Shown here: positions 55,759 to 64,000 of the stretch, one piece after another | Numbering within the stretch: the stretch's first letter is position 1 | How the letters are laid out: every line of letters starts with the position of its first letter | NCBI GenBank assembly: GCA_050746185.1 | Contig: JBOGLA010000016.1 | Span: 62,001-126,000, forward strand | Source: PALSA-188 sp050746185 | GTDB taxonomy: Bacteria > Acidobacteriota > Terriglobia > Terriglobales > Acidobacteriaceae | Length of the DNA stretch: 64,000 nt | Direction of reading: 5' to 3' | Notes under the pieces: model-generated | What the model saw: only the letters and a program-made list of their open reading frames with translations | The model's database searches: none | Told to the model about the DNA's origin: nothing | Translations under genes and position numbers: made by a program

Positions 55759-55972
55759 AGCACAGGCTCGGGTTCGAGGTCGCTGGGAGAAAAATCATAT
55801 CGCCTGGCACGAACAGACAACCGTCTACTGTGATTGCTGCGGAATACTAATTCCTAAGAAAGAATTTGTAGTGGAAACAGCAGGTCTACATCGCCGGTTC
55901 TGTGGGCCGGACTGTGCGCAACTCCCCGACCGGATTCGACGATTAAATAAGCCTCAGGATCTCAACAGCTAA
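55742..55972 (+). CDS. Small zinc-binding protein of HyuAB operon
   Basis: This 76-residue protein has YCDCCG and FCGPDCAQ: four cysteines as C-x2-C and C-x3-C, a probable zinc ribbon. It starts inside hyuB. It may be a third subunit, by analogy with the zinc-binding gamma subunit of acetone carboxylase, which is longer. The analogy rests on gene order and cysteine pattern only. Confidence 0.65.
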   Translation: MDIKIRAQARVRGRWEKNHIAWHEQTTVYCDCCGILIPKKEFVVETAGLHRRFCGPDCAQLPDRIRRLNKPQDLNS

Positions 55973-55996
55973 CCCATTTCGGTTCGCAATCCAAAC

Positions 55997-58663
55997 ATGA
56001 CAGATATTTCCGAGACCTCGATAATTCTTAGAGAGATCGCTGTGGAATGGCACCGCGGTGAATTCAAAGGTGAAGTCCAGGTAAGTAATGGTCGCCTGCT
56101 CGGTATAGAAATTGTATTGGGGTCCGGGTCGTTGGAACAGGAAAACCAGTTTACAAGCGCCAATGGTGGACCGTTCCGAATCGCCTTGTTCATTGAAGGG
56201 TGTTCAAACCGATATACGCCAAGTCCGACCATTGTTTCAATCAGGACGGACAAGCATTCGTTTAGCTTCTTGTTGCGTGATGTGTATCGCAAATTTCCAA
56301 TTTTGATTCCGCATTATGGCGTTGTAGTCACGACCAAGGTAGATGAAAGAAGTTTCAGCGAAATTGAACAGGCCGCCAGGGATACGGGTGGGCGTAGTCG
56401 ATTGCAACAGATCGAAAGCGAGCCAGAGGAGTCATTCGATGCGGCTGCTTCTAAAGTCCGGCGGATGAAATGCCACACCTGGCTGGGTGTAAGCCGTAAC
56501 ATGCGTATTTTTGCTTTGGGCGAGAAAATGGATTGGATCGAGCCGAGGTTCCACTACTTTCCGGCGCTGTTGCCAGAGAACGAACGAAAACCATTTCGAT
56601 ACGAATTTGTCATGGGGCGGGGATGGGGCGTTTGCGACCAGATGGAGCGTTTCTTAGACGAGCGAGTGCTCCCCATTCTTCGCGGTACCCTATTAGATGG
56701 TGATGTCACATACCAGTTGACGACATTCGTAACCCTGGAAGAGGGGCCCTTAACGGCCCATTCGCTGCAGGGAACGGACTACCTATTGGCGGATGGCCAC
56801 GCCAAGCAACATATGTTCACTTCGAGTCAACAGGCGCGCTATGACTCTCTGCTTTCTGCCGAGATCGAAAATGGCGAGGAGACAGTTCTTGCTGTGCGAA
56901 TTTCCGCCACTAATTCATTTTCCGCGCCCCGCTACGCATTTCTTAGAAGTGTGTGGCCTTCGAAGGGACCAGGTGAAGGTTCCGCATTACGTTGGCGTTT
57001 GGATGGGAAAACGGGATTTTCTACTTACGATAGTGGACGCGTTTTTGCAATATCAAAACTGAATGGATCACCGCTCGCGCAGCCTGAGGTCGTGATCCTC
57101 TTGCAGCCGGGCGAAACAGCGGTCATGGATGTGATCCTGCCTCACCGCCCGATCTCTCATGCTCGCGCGGAAACATTGCGCAACACTTCATTCGAACCGC
57201 GCTACGGAGAGTGTAAGTCCTTCTGGAAGTCCAAGCTCGGGTTATCTGCGCACATCGAGTTGCCGGAGAAAAGAATCGAGCAAATGATCCAGGCAGGTCT
57301 TCTGCATCTTGATCTCATTACATACGGACGTGAGCCCGCAGGCGCACTAGCAGCAACCATCGGAGATTATCCTCCGATTGGATCCGAGAGTTCCCCCATC
57401 ATTCAGTTCTTCGATTCTATGGGGTGGCACGACGTCGCGCGCAGAGCACTCGGCTATTTCCTCGAGAAACAGCATGATGATGGCTTCATGCAGAATTTCA
57501 ATAACTACATGCTAGAGACTGGAGCCGTCCTCTGGTCCATCGGGGAACACTTCCGTTATACGCACGATGACACGTGGGCTAAACAGATCGCTCCGAAGGT
57601 CGTCAAGTCATGCAACTTTTTGAGGAACTGGCGACACAGAAATCAACGCGAAGATTTGCGCGGGAAGGGTTACGGAATGCTTGAGGGCAAGACAGCCGAT
57701 CCGGAAGACCCATTTCGCTCGTTCATGTTGAACGGATATGCCTATCTAGGATTAAGTCGCGCCGCTGAAGTAATTGCAGTAGTAGATTCGAGCGAAGCTG
57801 AGAAATGGAGGTTGGAATCTGAAGGCCTGAAATCCGATATCCGGAAAGCCTGCTGTAAAGCATTTGAGGATTCACCGGTCGTGCCCCTCGGAGATGGACG
57901 ATGGTGCCCCACGTGCCCTCCGTGGGTAGAGTCGCGTGGAGCTTTAGCCTTACACCTCGATCATGATGAATGGCACACGCACGGCTCGATGGTCGCGCGC
58001 GATTCCTTACTTGGTCCTCTTTATTTAGTGTTTCAGGAAGTGTTAGATCCTTCTGAGCCTTGCGTGGCTTTTCTGCTCGACTTTCATGCCGAGTTAATGA
58101 CAGAACGAAACGTCGCTTTCAGCCAACCTTATTATTCTCGCCATCCCTGGGTCCACCTTATGCGAGGTGAAACAAAGGCCTTTCTCAAGGCCTACTACAA
58201 CACGATGGCGAGTATCGCAGACCGAGAGACCTATACTTTTTGGGAACACTATTTTCATGCTAGTGCCCATAAGACTCACGAGGAAGCGTGGTTTCTTATG
58301 GAAACCAGATGGATGTTGTATCTCGAACGCGGCTCCGCCTTGCATCTGCTAACTGGAATTCCTCGGCAATTTCTGGAAAACGGCCAAAAGATAGAACTCG
58401 AACAAGTAGCAAGCTACTTCGGATCGCTCACTTTGAAGGTGGTTTCGAAGCTTAAGGAGAGAATGATTTGCGCGATGGTTCTGTGCAATTCCGACCGACG
58501 TCCCAGCAAAGTCCTCCTCCGGCTGCCCCACCCGACTGGAATTAAAGCAACTCGGGCGGAGGGCGGTGTTTACAATCCATTAAACGAAACAGTGTTGATC
58601 GAACCCTTCTTCGGCTCAGCAGATGTGCGATTACATTTCCCAAGGCTCACTGATTCCCAATAA
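55997..58663 (+). CDS. Cytoplasmic (alpha/alpha)6-barrel glycosidase-like protein
   Basis: An 888-residue protein without signal peptide. An N-terminal beta-rich part (about 1-420) precedes a six-hairpin glycosidase-like domain (about 430-790). Recognisable turns include IQFFDSMGWHDVARRALGYFLEKQ and FWEHYFHASAHKTHEEAWFLMETRW. The layout fits alpha-L-rhamnosidase, glycogen-debranching or related families, but none is certain. It would hydrolyse an imported oligosaccharide. It lies 24 bases after the zinc-protein gene. Confidence 0.6.
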   Translation: MTDISETSIILREIAVEWHRGEFKGEVQVSNGRLLGIEIVLGSGSLEQENQFTSANGGPFRIALFIEGCSNRYTPSPTIVSIRTDKHSFSFLLRDVYRKFPILIPHYGVVVTTKVDERSFSEIEQAARDTGGRSRLQQIESEPEESFDAAASKVRRMKCHTWLGVSRNMRIFALGEKMDWIEPRFHYFPALLPENERKPFRYEFVMGRGWGVCDQMERFLDERVLPILRGTLLDGDVTYQLTTFVTLEEGPLTAHSLQGTDYLLADGHAKQHMFTSSQQARYDSLLSAEIENGEETVLAVRISATNSFSAPRYAFLRSVWPSKGPGEGSALRWRLDGKTGFSTYDSGRVFAISKLNGSPLAQPEVVILLQPGETAVMDVILPHRPISHARAETLRNTSFEPRYGECKSFWKSKLGLSAHIELPEKRIEQMIQAGLLHLDLITYGREPAGALAATIGDYPPIGSESSPIIQFFDSMGWHDVARRALGYFLEKQHDDGFMQNFNNYMLETGAVLWSIGEHFRYTHDDTWAKQIAPKVVKSCNFLRNWRHRNQREDLRGKGYGMLEGKTADPEDPFRSFMLNGYAYLGLSRAAEVIAVVDSSEAEKWRLESEGLKSDIRKACCKAFEDSPVVPLGDGRWCPTCPPWVESRGALALHLDHDEWHTHGSMVARDSLLGPLYLVFQEVLDPSEPCVAFLLDFHAELMTERNVAFSQPYYSRHPWVHLMRGETKAFLKAYYNTMASIADRETYTFWEHYFHASAHKTHEEAWFLMETRWMLYLERGSALHLLTGIPRQFLENGQKIELEQVASYFGSLTLKVVSKLKERMICAMVLCNSDRRPSKVLLRLPHPTGIKATRAEGGVYNPLNETVLIEPFFGSADVRLHFPRLTDSQ

Positions 58664-58711
58664 CTACAATAATGAATAAAGTCTAGGTGATACCCGGCGG
58701 TTTAAGCGATA

Positions 58712-58734
58712 CATTAGTTATTTATGAATTAATG
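58712..58734. promoter_or_regulatory. AT-rich inverted repeat upstream of first lactonase gene
   Basis: CATTAGTT and AATTAATG flank ATTTATG; seven of eight positions pair. It lies 48 bases before the lactonase start and resembles the TTAGTT half in the 42453 promoter. Confidence 0.4.
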
Positions 58735-58782
58735 GATTGACTAGGAAGCCGTATTGCTGGCATAGTGCTCGCTGGAAGGATT

Positions 58783-59721
58783 ATGAACGCACAAGGACCA
58801 GAAATCATAGCCGATTTCGGAGACCTCAATGGCGAGGCTCCGGTTTGGGACGAAGTCTCCAATTGCCTGTACTGGACAGATTGCGTGGGCTTCCGATTCA
58901 ACAGGTTCAACGCTCAATCTGGAAAAAGCGAAGTCTTGCGGAGTGGAATCGAGGTTACTGGCTTTGCCCTCAATGAAGGTGGTGGCTTTATTATCGCCAA
59001 CACTAAAGGCATCTGGTTCTGGAACGGCGCAGATACCATTGACGCGATCGCAACTCAGGTCGATGGCGCACTTTGTCAGATGAATGACGCGGTGGCCGAC
59101 CCTTCAGGGCGCTTTCTAGCCGGATCATGCTTTTACGCATCCGCGGGTAATTACGAACTGGGCTGCTTGTTTAGCGTTAGTACGGATGGCAGTCCTTCCA
59201 TACTTGATGATGGGTTTCACTTAGCGAATGGGATTGGTTTCTCGCCTGATACGAAGCAACTTTACTTTACGGATTCCGCCGCCCGCACCATTTATCGGTA
59301 CGACTACGATCTTCAAACCGGCAACGCAAATAACAGGTCGGTCCTGGTTCGAGTTCCTCTCGATGAGGGAGTACCTGACGGGCTGGCGGTCGATTCGCAT
59401 GGATTTCTGTGGTCCGCGCAGTGGTACGGAGGATGCGTTGTGCGCTACGATCCTGACGGCGCGGTCGAAAGAAGGATCGCGACTCCAGCCAAGCAAACGT
59501 CATCCGTAGCATTTGGTGGATCCGAGTGGGACCATCTCTTTATTACCTCTGCGGCGCAATACTTCCCGTCTCCGCTAAGTCCCGACAACTTTGACCCGCG
59601 CTCGGGCACTATGGGAGGCGCGCTGTATCGCCTGGATGTCGGAATTCAAGGCAAGCCTCAATTCAAAGCGAGAATAAAGCCGGTCAAACAACGCTACAGG
59701 TCAATTCAGGCACGGTTGTAA
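58783..59721 (+). CDS. SMP-30/gluconolactonase-family lactonase (copy 1)
   Basis: A 312-residue six-bladed beta-propeller. Metal ligands are visible: Glu in LNGEAPVWD (about 18), Asn in HLANGIGFSPD (about 147) and Asp in VPDGLAVDSHG (about 198). It would hydrolyse an aldonolactone to its open acid. ATG 58783 is chosen over GTG 58765 because GGAAGGA precedes it. It opens the last operon of the window. Confidence 0.82.
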   Translation: MNAQGPEIIADFGDLNGEAPVWDEVSNCLYWTDCVGFRFNRFNAQSGKSEVLRSGIEVTGFALNEGGGFIIANTKGIWFWNGADTIDAIATQVDGALCQMNDAVADPSGRFLAGSCFYASAGNYELGCLFSVSTDGSPSILDDGFHLANGIGFSPDTKQLYFTDSAARTIYRYDYDLQTGNANNRSVLVRVPLDEGVPDGLAVDSHGFLWSAQWYGGCVVRYDPDGAVERRIATPAKQTSSVAFGGSEWDHLFITSAAQYFPSPLSPDNFDPRSGTMGGALYRLDVGIQGKPQFKARIKPVKQRYRSIQARL

Positions 59722-59753
59722 AGCAGGTCACATTCACCTGATCGGAGGCGCAG

Positions 59754-61022
59754 TTGAAGTCAGAGGCACCAGGTGTCGAATCGACTAGCCCGCCAATCTG
59801 GAAAGACCAGGTATTTTGGTTTGTCATCGCGTTGGGCGTCGGCTACGGTGCGGTTTACAACTTTCTGCCGGCAAGCTTTCCCGCCTTCACTCGTCAGTTC
59901 GGCTGTTCTTTGGCCCAAATGGGGCAGCTTCAACTTCTATTCTTCCTGAGCAGTCTTGGCTTTAGCCTAGTCGGTGGGTCACTAATTGCTTTGCTTGGGC
60001 TAAAACGGTCCGCGATGATGGCGTTCATTGTCGCGGCTGCCGCTCTGCTGCTGATTTCGCAATCACACCGCTTCGTCCTGGTGATGTTCGGCGCAGCGTT
60101 ATTTGGATTCGCGATTTCGGCCATGATTGTCATCAACAGCTCAATTATCAGCGGGCACTTTCGAGCTAAGAGACAGAGCGTGTTCTTTATAACCGGCCTG
60201 AGCGATGCAGGGGGTTCCATGATTGGACCTGCCATGCTGGGATGGTGGCTGGCGAACTCCATACGTTGGGGTCTCAGCTGGCGCGTCTCTTACATGGTGG
60301 CTGCTGCTGATATGGGTGCGCTTTTCGTGTGGGCGTTGTTAGTGCGCTCAAACGTCATGGGTGACGCGGCGCGAAACCCAGGTAGCGAAAGTGGAGTGTT
60401 TTCGCATACGCGTGACGTCCTCTCAAGTGGGGCCCTCTATATCGCGGTGGCACTTGGATTTTGTCATGGCCTCGCGCAGGCCGGCATGTTGTCGTTCGTG
60501 GGTCAGCTGTACATACACAGACTCCACATTGACGCCGCCCACGCAGCGTATTTCATCAGCGGCAACGCTGCAGGCATTCTCAGTGGTCGCTTGATGTTCA
60601 GTTGGATTACAGCGCACTGGAAACTACCGGAATTGGTTGTCATATGTGTTTGTGCGGCGGCCGAGACTGCGGCATTTTTTGGGGCGATCCTTTCGCGGAG
60701 TTACATACTGGGGATTGTCATGTTTGTTATTGCCGGGATTTTTGTTTCGACTATCGGCCCTTCCTTAAATTCCTATCTGGGCGGAAAGTTTGCGAGCAGC
60801 ACGGCGACAGCTTTTTCTTTGTTTGCCGGACTATCCAATATGGGAGCCGCTTTAGGACCTTTTGTGATTGGAATGATAGGAACATCCTTGGGCGTGGGAA
60901 AAGGGATTCTTTTCGCTCCCGCCTTCAGTGCCCTGCTCAGCACGATGGCGGTGCTGTGGTTTTTGCGAGAAAGGGCCCGAGACGGCGAGGGTGAAGTGAC
61001 TGTGGCGGCGTTACTAGGTTAA
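59754..61022 (+). CDS. MFS transporter
   Basis: This 422-residue membrane protein has about 12 hydrophobic segments and the central cytoplasmic loop after segment 6. Start is TTG 59754 with GGAGG six bases upstream. The partner enzymes suggest a sugar acid or sugar lactone as cargo; substrate specificity cannot be seen. Confidence 0.8.
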   Translation: MKSEAPGVESTSPPIWKDQVFWFVIALGVGYGAVYNFLPASFPAFTRQFGCSLAQMGQLQLLFFLSSLGFSLVGGSLIALLGLKRSAMMAFIVAAAALLLISQSHRFVLVMFGAALFGFAISAMIVINSSIISGHFRAKRQSVFFITGLSDAGGSMIGPAMLGWWLANSIRWGLSWRVSYMVAAADMGALFVWALLVRSNVMGDAARNPGSESGVFSHTRDVLSSGALYIAVALGFCHGLAQAGMLSFVGQLYIHRLHIDAAHAAYFISGNAAGILSGRLMFSWITAHWKLPELVVICVCAAAETAAFFGAILSRSYILGIVMFVIAGIFVSTIGPSLNSYLGGKFASSTATAFSLFAGLSNMGAALGPFVIGMIGTSLGVGKGILFAPAFSALLSTMAVLWFLRERARDGEGEVTVAALLG

Positions 61023-61027
61023 CAACT

Positions 61028-62188
61028 ATGAAAATCTTGCGGGTATCAGCGCATGTAATGGGAGTTGTTCTACCACGCCAGGGCGCAGAGTCAATTCGGC
61101 GCAATTGGATTTTTGTGCGCATTGAAACTGATGAAGGTATTACAGGCGTTGGGGAAGCCACCACCGAAAATTACGAGCACGCAGTGGTCGCGATGATAGA
61201 GAAACATTACGGGCCTTACTTGATTGGCAAAGATCCCACTAAGATCACTCGTGCCTGGCAGGAAATGCAGAGGCTCTTTTGGTGGCGGAATGGCATCGTC
61301 GGATCGAGCGCTATGAGTGGCATTGAGCAGGCTCTTTGGGACATTACGGGAAAATTCTATGAGCAGCCAGTTTACAAATTGCTTGGGGGTGCCGTAAGGG
61401 ATCGAGTCAAGTTGTACGTACGCAATGATCTTGGCCTCAAGGATGAAATCGAAGAGGTAAAAGCGGCAAAAGCAGAAGGATTCCATGGGTTCAAGACCGG
61501 ACCCGGCAGGTACGATCACCCCTATAACGAAGATAAGCAAATTGACACCGCGATCGCACTCTTCACGCAACTTAGGGAGACGGTCGGTCCAGACTTCGAT
61601 TTGATGATCGACTGCTTAGGGAATTTTTCCCTACAAGCGGCGCATCGAGTCATTGAAGGCCTGTATAGCCAAAAGCTCTTGTTTGTCGAAGAGCCGGTTA
61701 ATTCCGATGCCCCACGCTCGCTAGTGGAGTTGCGCCGCGCGTGGCCTGGAGTGCGCATCGCGGCTGGGGAGAGGCAACTCACTCGCTGGGGAGTTCGCGA
61801 ATGGCTCGAGCAAGGTGCAGTTGATGTTCTGCAAGTAGACATTACCCATTGCGGAGGAATCGGAGAACTCCTTCGTATTGCTTCAATGGCCGAGATCTAC
61901 AATGTAAAGATTGCGCCCCACAATCCTTATGGCCCGGTCGCTCTAGCGGCCAATCTTCATGCCAGTGCAGCAATTCCCAACTTCCTCACCCTTGAACATT
62001 GGCGCTACTACTCATTTTTTGATGAGGTGCAGGAGATTGGCCCACGGGTAAAGAATGGGTATCTGGAACTTCCTGAACAGCCAGGCTTGGGCGTTGAGTT
62101 GAATTGGGAGTTCATTTCCAAGCATCCATTTCGTGCGCTCACTCCTTACGCCTTTCCGGAGGCTGATGGGGGGATGACGCTTGTATGA
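61028..62188 (+). CDS. Enolase-superfamily sugar-acid dehydratase (mandelate-racemase type)
   Basis: This 386-residue protein has metal ligands Asp in MIDCLGNFS (about 194), Glu in LFVEEPV (about 220) and Glu in AAGERQLTRW (about 246), and the catalytic His in IAPHNPYGPVA (about 296). The HNPYGP segment resembles galactonate dehydratase and ManD types. It would dehydrate an aldonate to a 2-keto-3-deoxy acid. It is a third dehydratase besides the two IlvD/Edd enzymes. Confidence 0.85.
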   Translation: MKILRVSAHVMGVVLPRQGAESIRRNWIFVRIETDEGITGVGEATTENYEHAVVAMIEKHYGPYLIGKDPTKITRAWQEMQRLFWWRNGIVGSSAMSGIEQALWDITGKFYEQPVYKLLGGAVRDRVKLYVRNDLGLKDEIEEVKAAKAEGFHGFKTGPGRYDHPYNEDKQIDTAIALFTQLRETVGPDFDLMIDCLGNFSLQAAHRVIEGLYSQKLLFVEEPVNSDAPRSLVELRRAWPGVRIAAGERQLTRWGVREWLEQGAVDVLQVDITHCGGIGELLRIASMAEIYNVKIAPHNPYGPVALAANLHASAAIPNFLTLEHWRYYSFFDEVQEIGPRVKNGYLELPEQPGLGVELNWEFISKHPFRALTPYAFPEADGGMTLV

Positions 62189-63122
62189 GAAAAAATCTAC
62201 ACATGCTACTGGCGGACGGTTCGTCGCGAGGACGCTTGTGAACCGAGATATTTTAAAACCTTATGACTTGAAGAAGATCGATCATATCAATGGCGTTGAT
62301 CATAACGAATCGATTTGTGTCGGACCGCGCGGCGAGGCTTACACCACGGGTTTCGTAACCTGCCGGGTTTTTCGCCTAGACCTTGATTCCAACAGTGCGC
62401 AACCTTATGCTTCCACCGCGCCCAGGCGCGTACTGGGGCAGGCAGTGGATGCTGATGGAAATCTATACTGCGCCGAACCTGACACGCCGGGCAGCAAAGT
62501 GACTAAAATCTCACCCGATGGCAAGCAGAACGTTTACTCTCACGGGCCGACAGGCTCGGGATTTATGAGTGCGAATACTCCAGTCTTTGATCGGTCCGGA
62601 AATATGTACGTCTCGGACACTGGATCGTGGTCAGAGAGAATAGATGGCCACATCTGTCGCATTCGGCCAGGTGGCAGGCCGGCCGAAGTATGGACGGCAA
62701 AGCCCATAGATACACCAAATGGTATCGCAATTGATGCGGAGGAGAAATACGTCTACTACGTGGAAACTTGGGGAAACAGTATCGCGAGAATCGAGATCAA
62801 GACAGACGGGTCTTCTGGGGATGTTGAGCGCATCCTGCACATGCCTCAACACGTTCCGGATGGCATTGCTTTTGATGAAGAGGGACGGTTATGGATTGCA
62901 GTTCACAGGCCGGATAAGATCTGCGTCTTTGATTTGAAAACCCGTCGTTTAGAAGTTTTCGCAGAGGACTGGCAAGGCGAGGCTCTTCGCGGTCCTTGCC
63001 ATGTGGCATTTGCGGGACCAAATCGTGATATTTTGTTGGCCTCATCGCTCGATAAAGCCACGGTACATAGATTTGATCATCCCGGTACCCGAGGCCTTCA
63101 TTTGAACAATCCTAAGATTTGA
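62181..63122 (+). CDS. SMP-30-like beta-propeller lactonase (copy 2)
   Basis: A 313-residue propeller protein. Metal-ligand-type residues are seen in DTPNGIAIDAEEKYVYYVE and VPDGIAFDEEGRLWIA. It starts with TTG 62181, overlapping the dehydratase stop; GTG 62238 is possible. Sequence is only distantly like copy 1, so another lactone or a scavenging role is likely. Confidence 0.7.
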   Translation: MYEKKSTHATGGRFVARTLVNRDILKPYDLKKIDHINGVDHNESICVGPRGEAYTTGFVTCRVFRLDLDSNSAQPYASTAPRRVLGQAVDADGNLYCAEPDTPGSKVTKISPDGKQNVYSHGPTGSGFMSANTPVFDRSGNMYVSDTGSWSERIDGHICRIRPGGRPAEVWTAKPIDTPNGIAIDAEEKYVYYVETWGNSIARIEIKTDGSSGDVERILHMPQHVPDGIAFDEEGRLWIAVHRPDKICVFDLKTRRLEVFAEDWQGEALRGPCHVAFAGPNRDILLASSLDKATVHRFDHPGTRGLHLNNPKI

Positions 63123-63132
63123 AAAGTCTTCT

Positions 63133-64000
63133 ATGGCTAGGCGCAGACCTCAATTCGCCATGATAGGCACGGGCAACTTTGGTCCGGTGTTGGCAAAATT
63201 CATTGCGGAGGTTGCAGATGTCGTAGCGATTTGCGACCCGAGTTCCAGTTCACGAGCTAATTTCGTGAAGGCGACCGGGCTGAATGTAAAGGAGTATGGC
63301 GATTATCGAGAGTTGCTTGATAAAGAGAGTATCGATGCAGTCGCGGTGACTGGCCCGAACTTCACTCATGCCCCCATCGCAATCGCGGCTGCGGAAGCAG
63401 GGAAACACGTATTCTGTGAGAAAGCAATGGCTCCGGCTGTCCCTGACTGCTGGAACATGGTCCGAGCTTGTGAAGCGGCGAAGGTAAAACTCATGGTGGG
63501 TCATAAGCGCCGGCTTCGACCGCCGTGGGCTAGAGTGATCGAGCTACAGGAGAAGCTCGGTGGAGTGGCTGCGATGTCCATGGTTGGATATTTTGACGCG
63601 CGTCCAGACGACTTCAAAGGCTGGTGGGTTCAGGAAGCTTTGAGCGGGGGCGTTCTCATGCTGTCTGGAGTCCACGAGATCGACTGGATGCGCGCTTTGT
63701 GTGGAGACGTGGAAGCTGTCTCTGCGATTGCTGGGCCACAGGTGGACCGACGGTATGACTTTTCCGACTCAATCCACGTCTCGTTGAGGTTCCGGTCGGC
63801 CTCTGTTGGATTTCTAGGGGTTTCGCTATCTTATCCGTTGCGGCGTTATCGACAAGTGTATGGGGCGGAGGTGACGTGTCGCAAAGGAGGAATACGACTG
63901 GTTTCATCCTTTCAGCAGGTCGACCTTTACTGGAAATCACTAGATGCGTCGGATGAGCACCATGAGCATTTTGAAGAGACGGGCGGCGATCCAGTGGGGG
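63133..64000 (+). CDS. Gfo/Idh/MocA-family oxidoreductase (partial, runs off window)
   Basis: At least 289 residues. The N-terminal Rossmann motif is MIGTGNFGPV (about residues 10-19), with VVAICDP (about 30-36) and GKHVFCEKAMAP (about 90-101) holding the catalytic-type EK motif. The C-terminal domain has ALSGGVLMLSGVHEIDWMRAL. It probably oxidises a sugar or sugar derivative with NAD(P), feeding the lactonases upstream. The 3' end lies beyond the window. Confidence 0.82.
   Translation, partial: MARRRPQFAMIGTGNFGPVLAKFIAEVADVVAICDPSSSSRANFVKATGLNVKEYGDYRELLDKESIDAVAVTGPNFTHAPIAIAAAEAGKHVFCEKAMAPAVPDCWNMVRACEAAKVKLMVGHKRRLRPPWARVIELQEKLGGVAAMSMVGYFDARPDDFKGWWVQEALSGGVLMLSGVHEIDWMRALCGDVEAVSAIAGPQVDRRYDFSDSIHVSLRFRSASVGFLGVSLSYPLRRYRQVYGAEVTCRKGGIRLVSSFQQVDLYWKSLDASDEHHEHFEETGGDPVG

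Noticed and set aside
1..64000. CRISPR array, rRNA or tRNA genes
   Set aside because: No regularly spaced direct repeats and no tRNA or rRNA-like sequence were seen on either strand by eye.

Overview
The window reads as a chromosomal segment of a soil-type Acidobacteriota. The main reason is the 1014-residue Oar-like TonB-dependent receptor with an N-terminal carboxypeptidase-regulatory domain. A RhaT-type sugar transporter, several sugar-acid dehydratases and a signal-rich accessory region fit the same picture. This is inference from gene content; no rRNA or tRNA gene is visible to confirm it.

Positions 1-28034 look like an integrated, plasmid-like or ICE-like element. The left part (about 1-8.5 kb) is a compact plus-strand operon: a VirD4/TraD-like coupling ATPase with small membrane partners, a replication-relaxation-like protein, an archaeo-eukaryotic-type primase with a C-terminal zinc finger, and a Rad52-family annealing protein. 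The middle (8.6-14 kb) is cargo: a DUF4143 ATPase, an orphan NtrC-type regulator, a HipA-like kinase, a remnant of a second hipA-like gene, a dead Phd/PIN toxin-antitoxin pair and a frameshifted DUF6915 gene. From 14.4 to 20.5 kb come an NPPY DNA methyltransferase, a large SNF2-like helicase and a frameshifted DUF932 gene. From 20.3 to 24.3 kb are regulators: a sigma factor, a possible anti-sigma protein, and a PAS-GAF sensor without an output domain. The right end (24-28 kb) holds an HNH nuclease, a tyrosine recombinase and a large serine recombinase, all broken by indels. Indels and stops cluster between about 10 and 28 kb, while the long genes of 30-64 kb are intact. This points to real decay of the element rather than to general sequencing error.

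Positions 28.1-31.2 kb carry a TPR/HTH protein and an unusual adenylate kinase coupled to a small Cys-rich protein.

Positions 31.3-64 kb are a large carbohydrate and sugar-acid catabolic island. A minus-strand operon (42398 down to 34260) encodes a 2-hydroxyacid dehydrogenase, a RhaT-like transporter, a secreted glucuronidase-like hydrolase, a secreted esterase, a Tat-type exported protein and an IlvD/Edd dehydratase. Divergent from it are DapA-like, SDR and FAH-family enzymes, followed by a ROK regulator, a second IlvD/Edd dehydratase and the TonB receptor. Then come a HyuA-HyuB-zinc protein set, a cytoplasmic (alpha/alpha)6 glycosidase-like enzyme, two SMP-30-type lactonases, an MFS transporter, an enolase-superfamily dehydratase and the start of a Gfo/Idh/MocA oxidoreductase. 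Together these suggest uptake of plant-derived oligosaccharides or uronides, oxidation to aldonolactones, hydrolysis, dehydration to 2-keto-3-deoxy acids, and cleavage by a diketo-hydrolase route to pyruvate plus a hydroxyacid. A fused FAD/Fe-S oxidase next door could oxidise that hydroxyacid.
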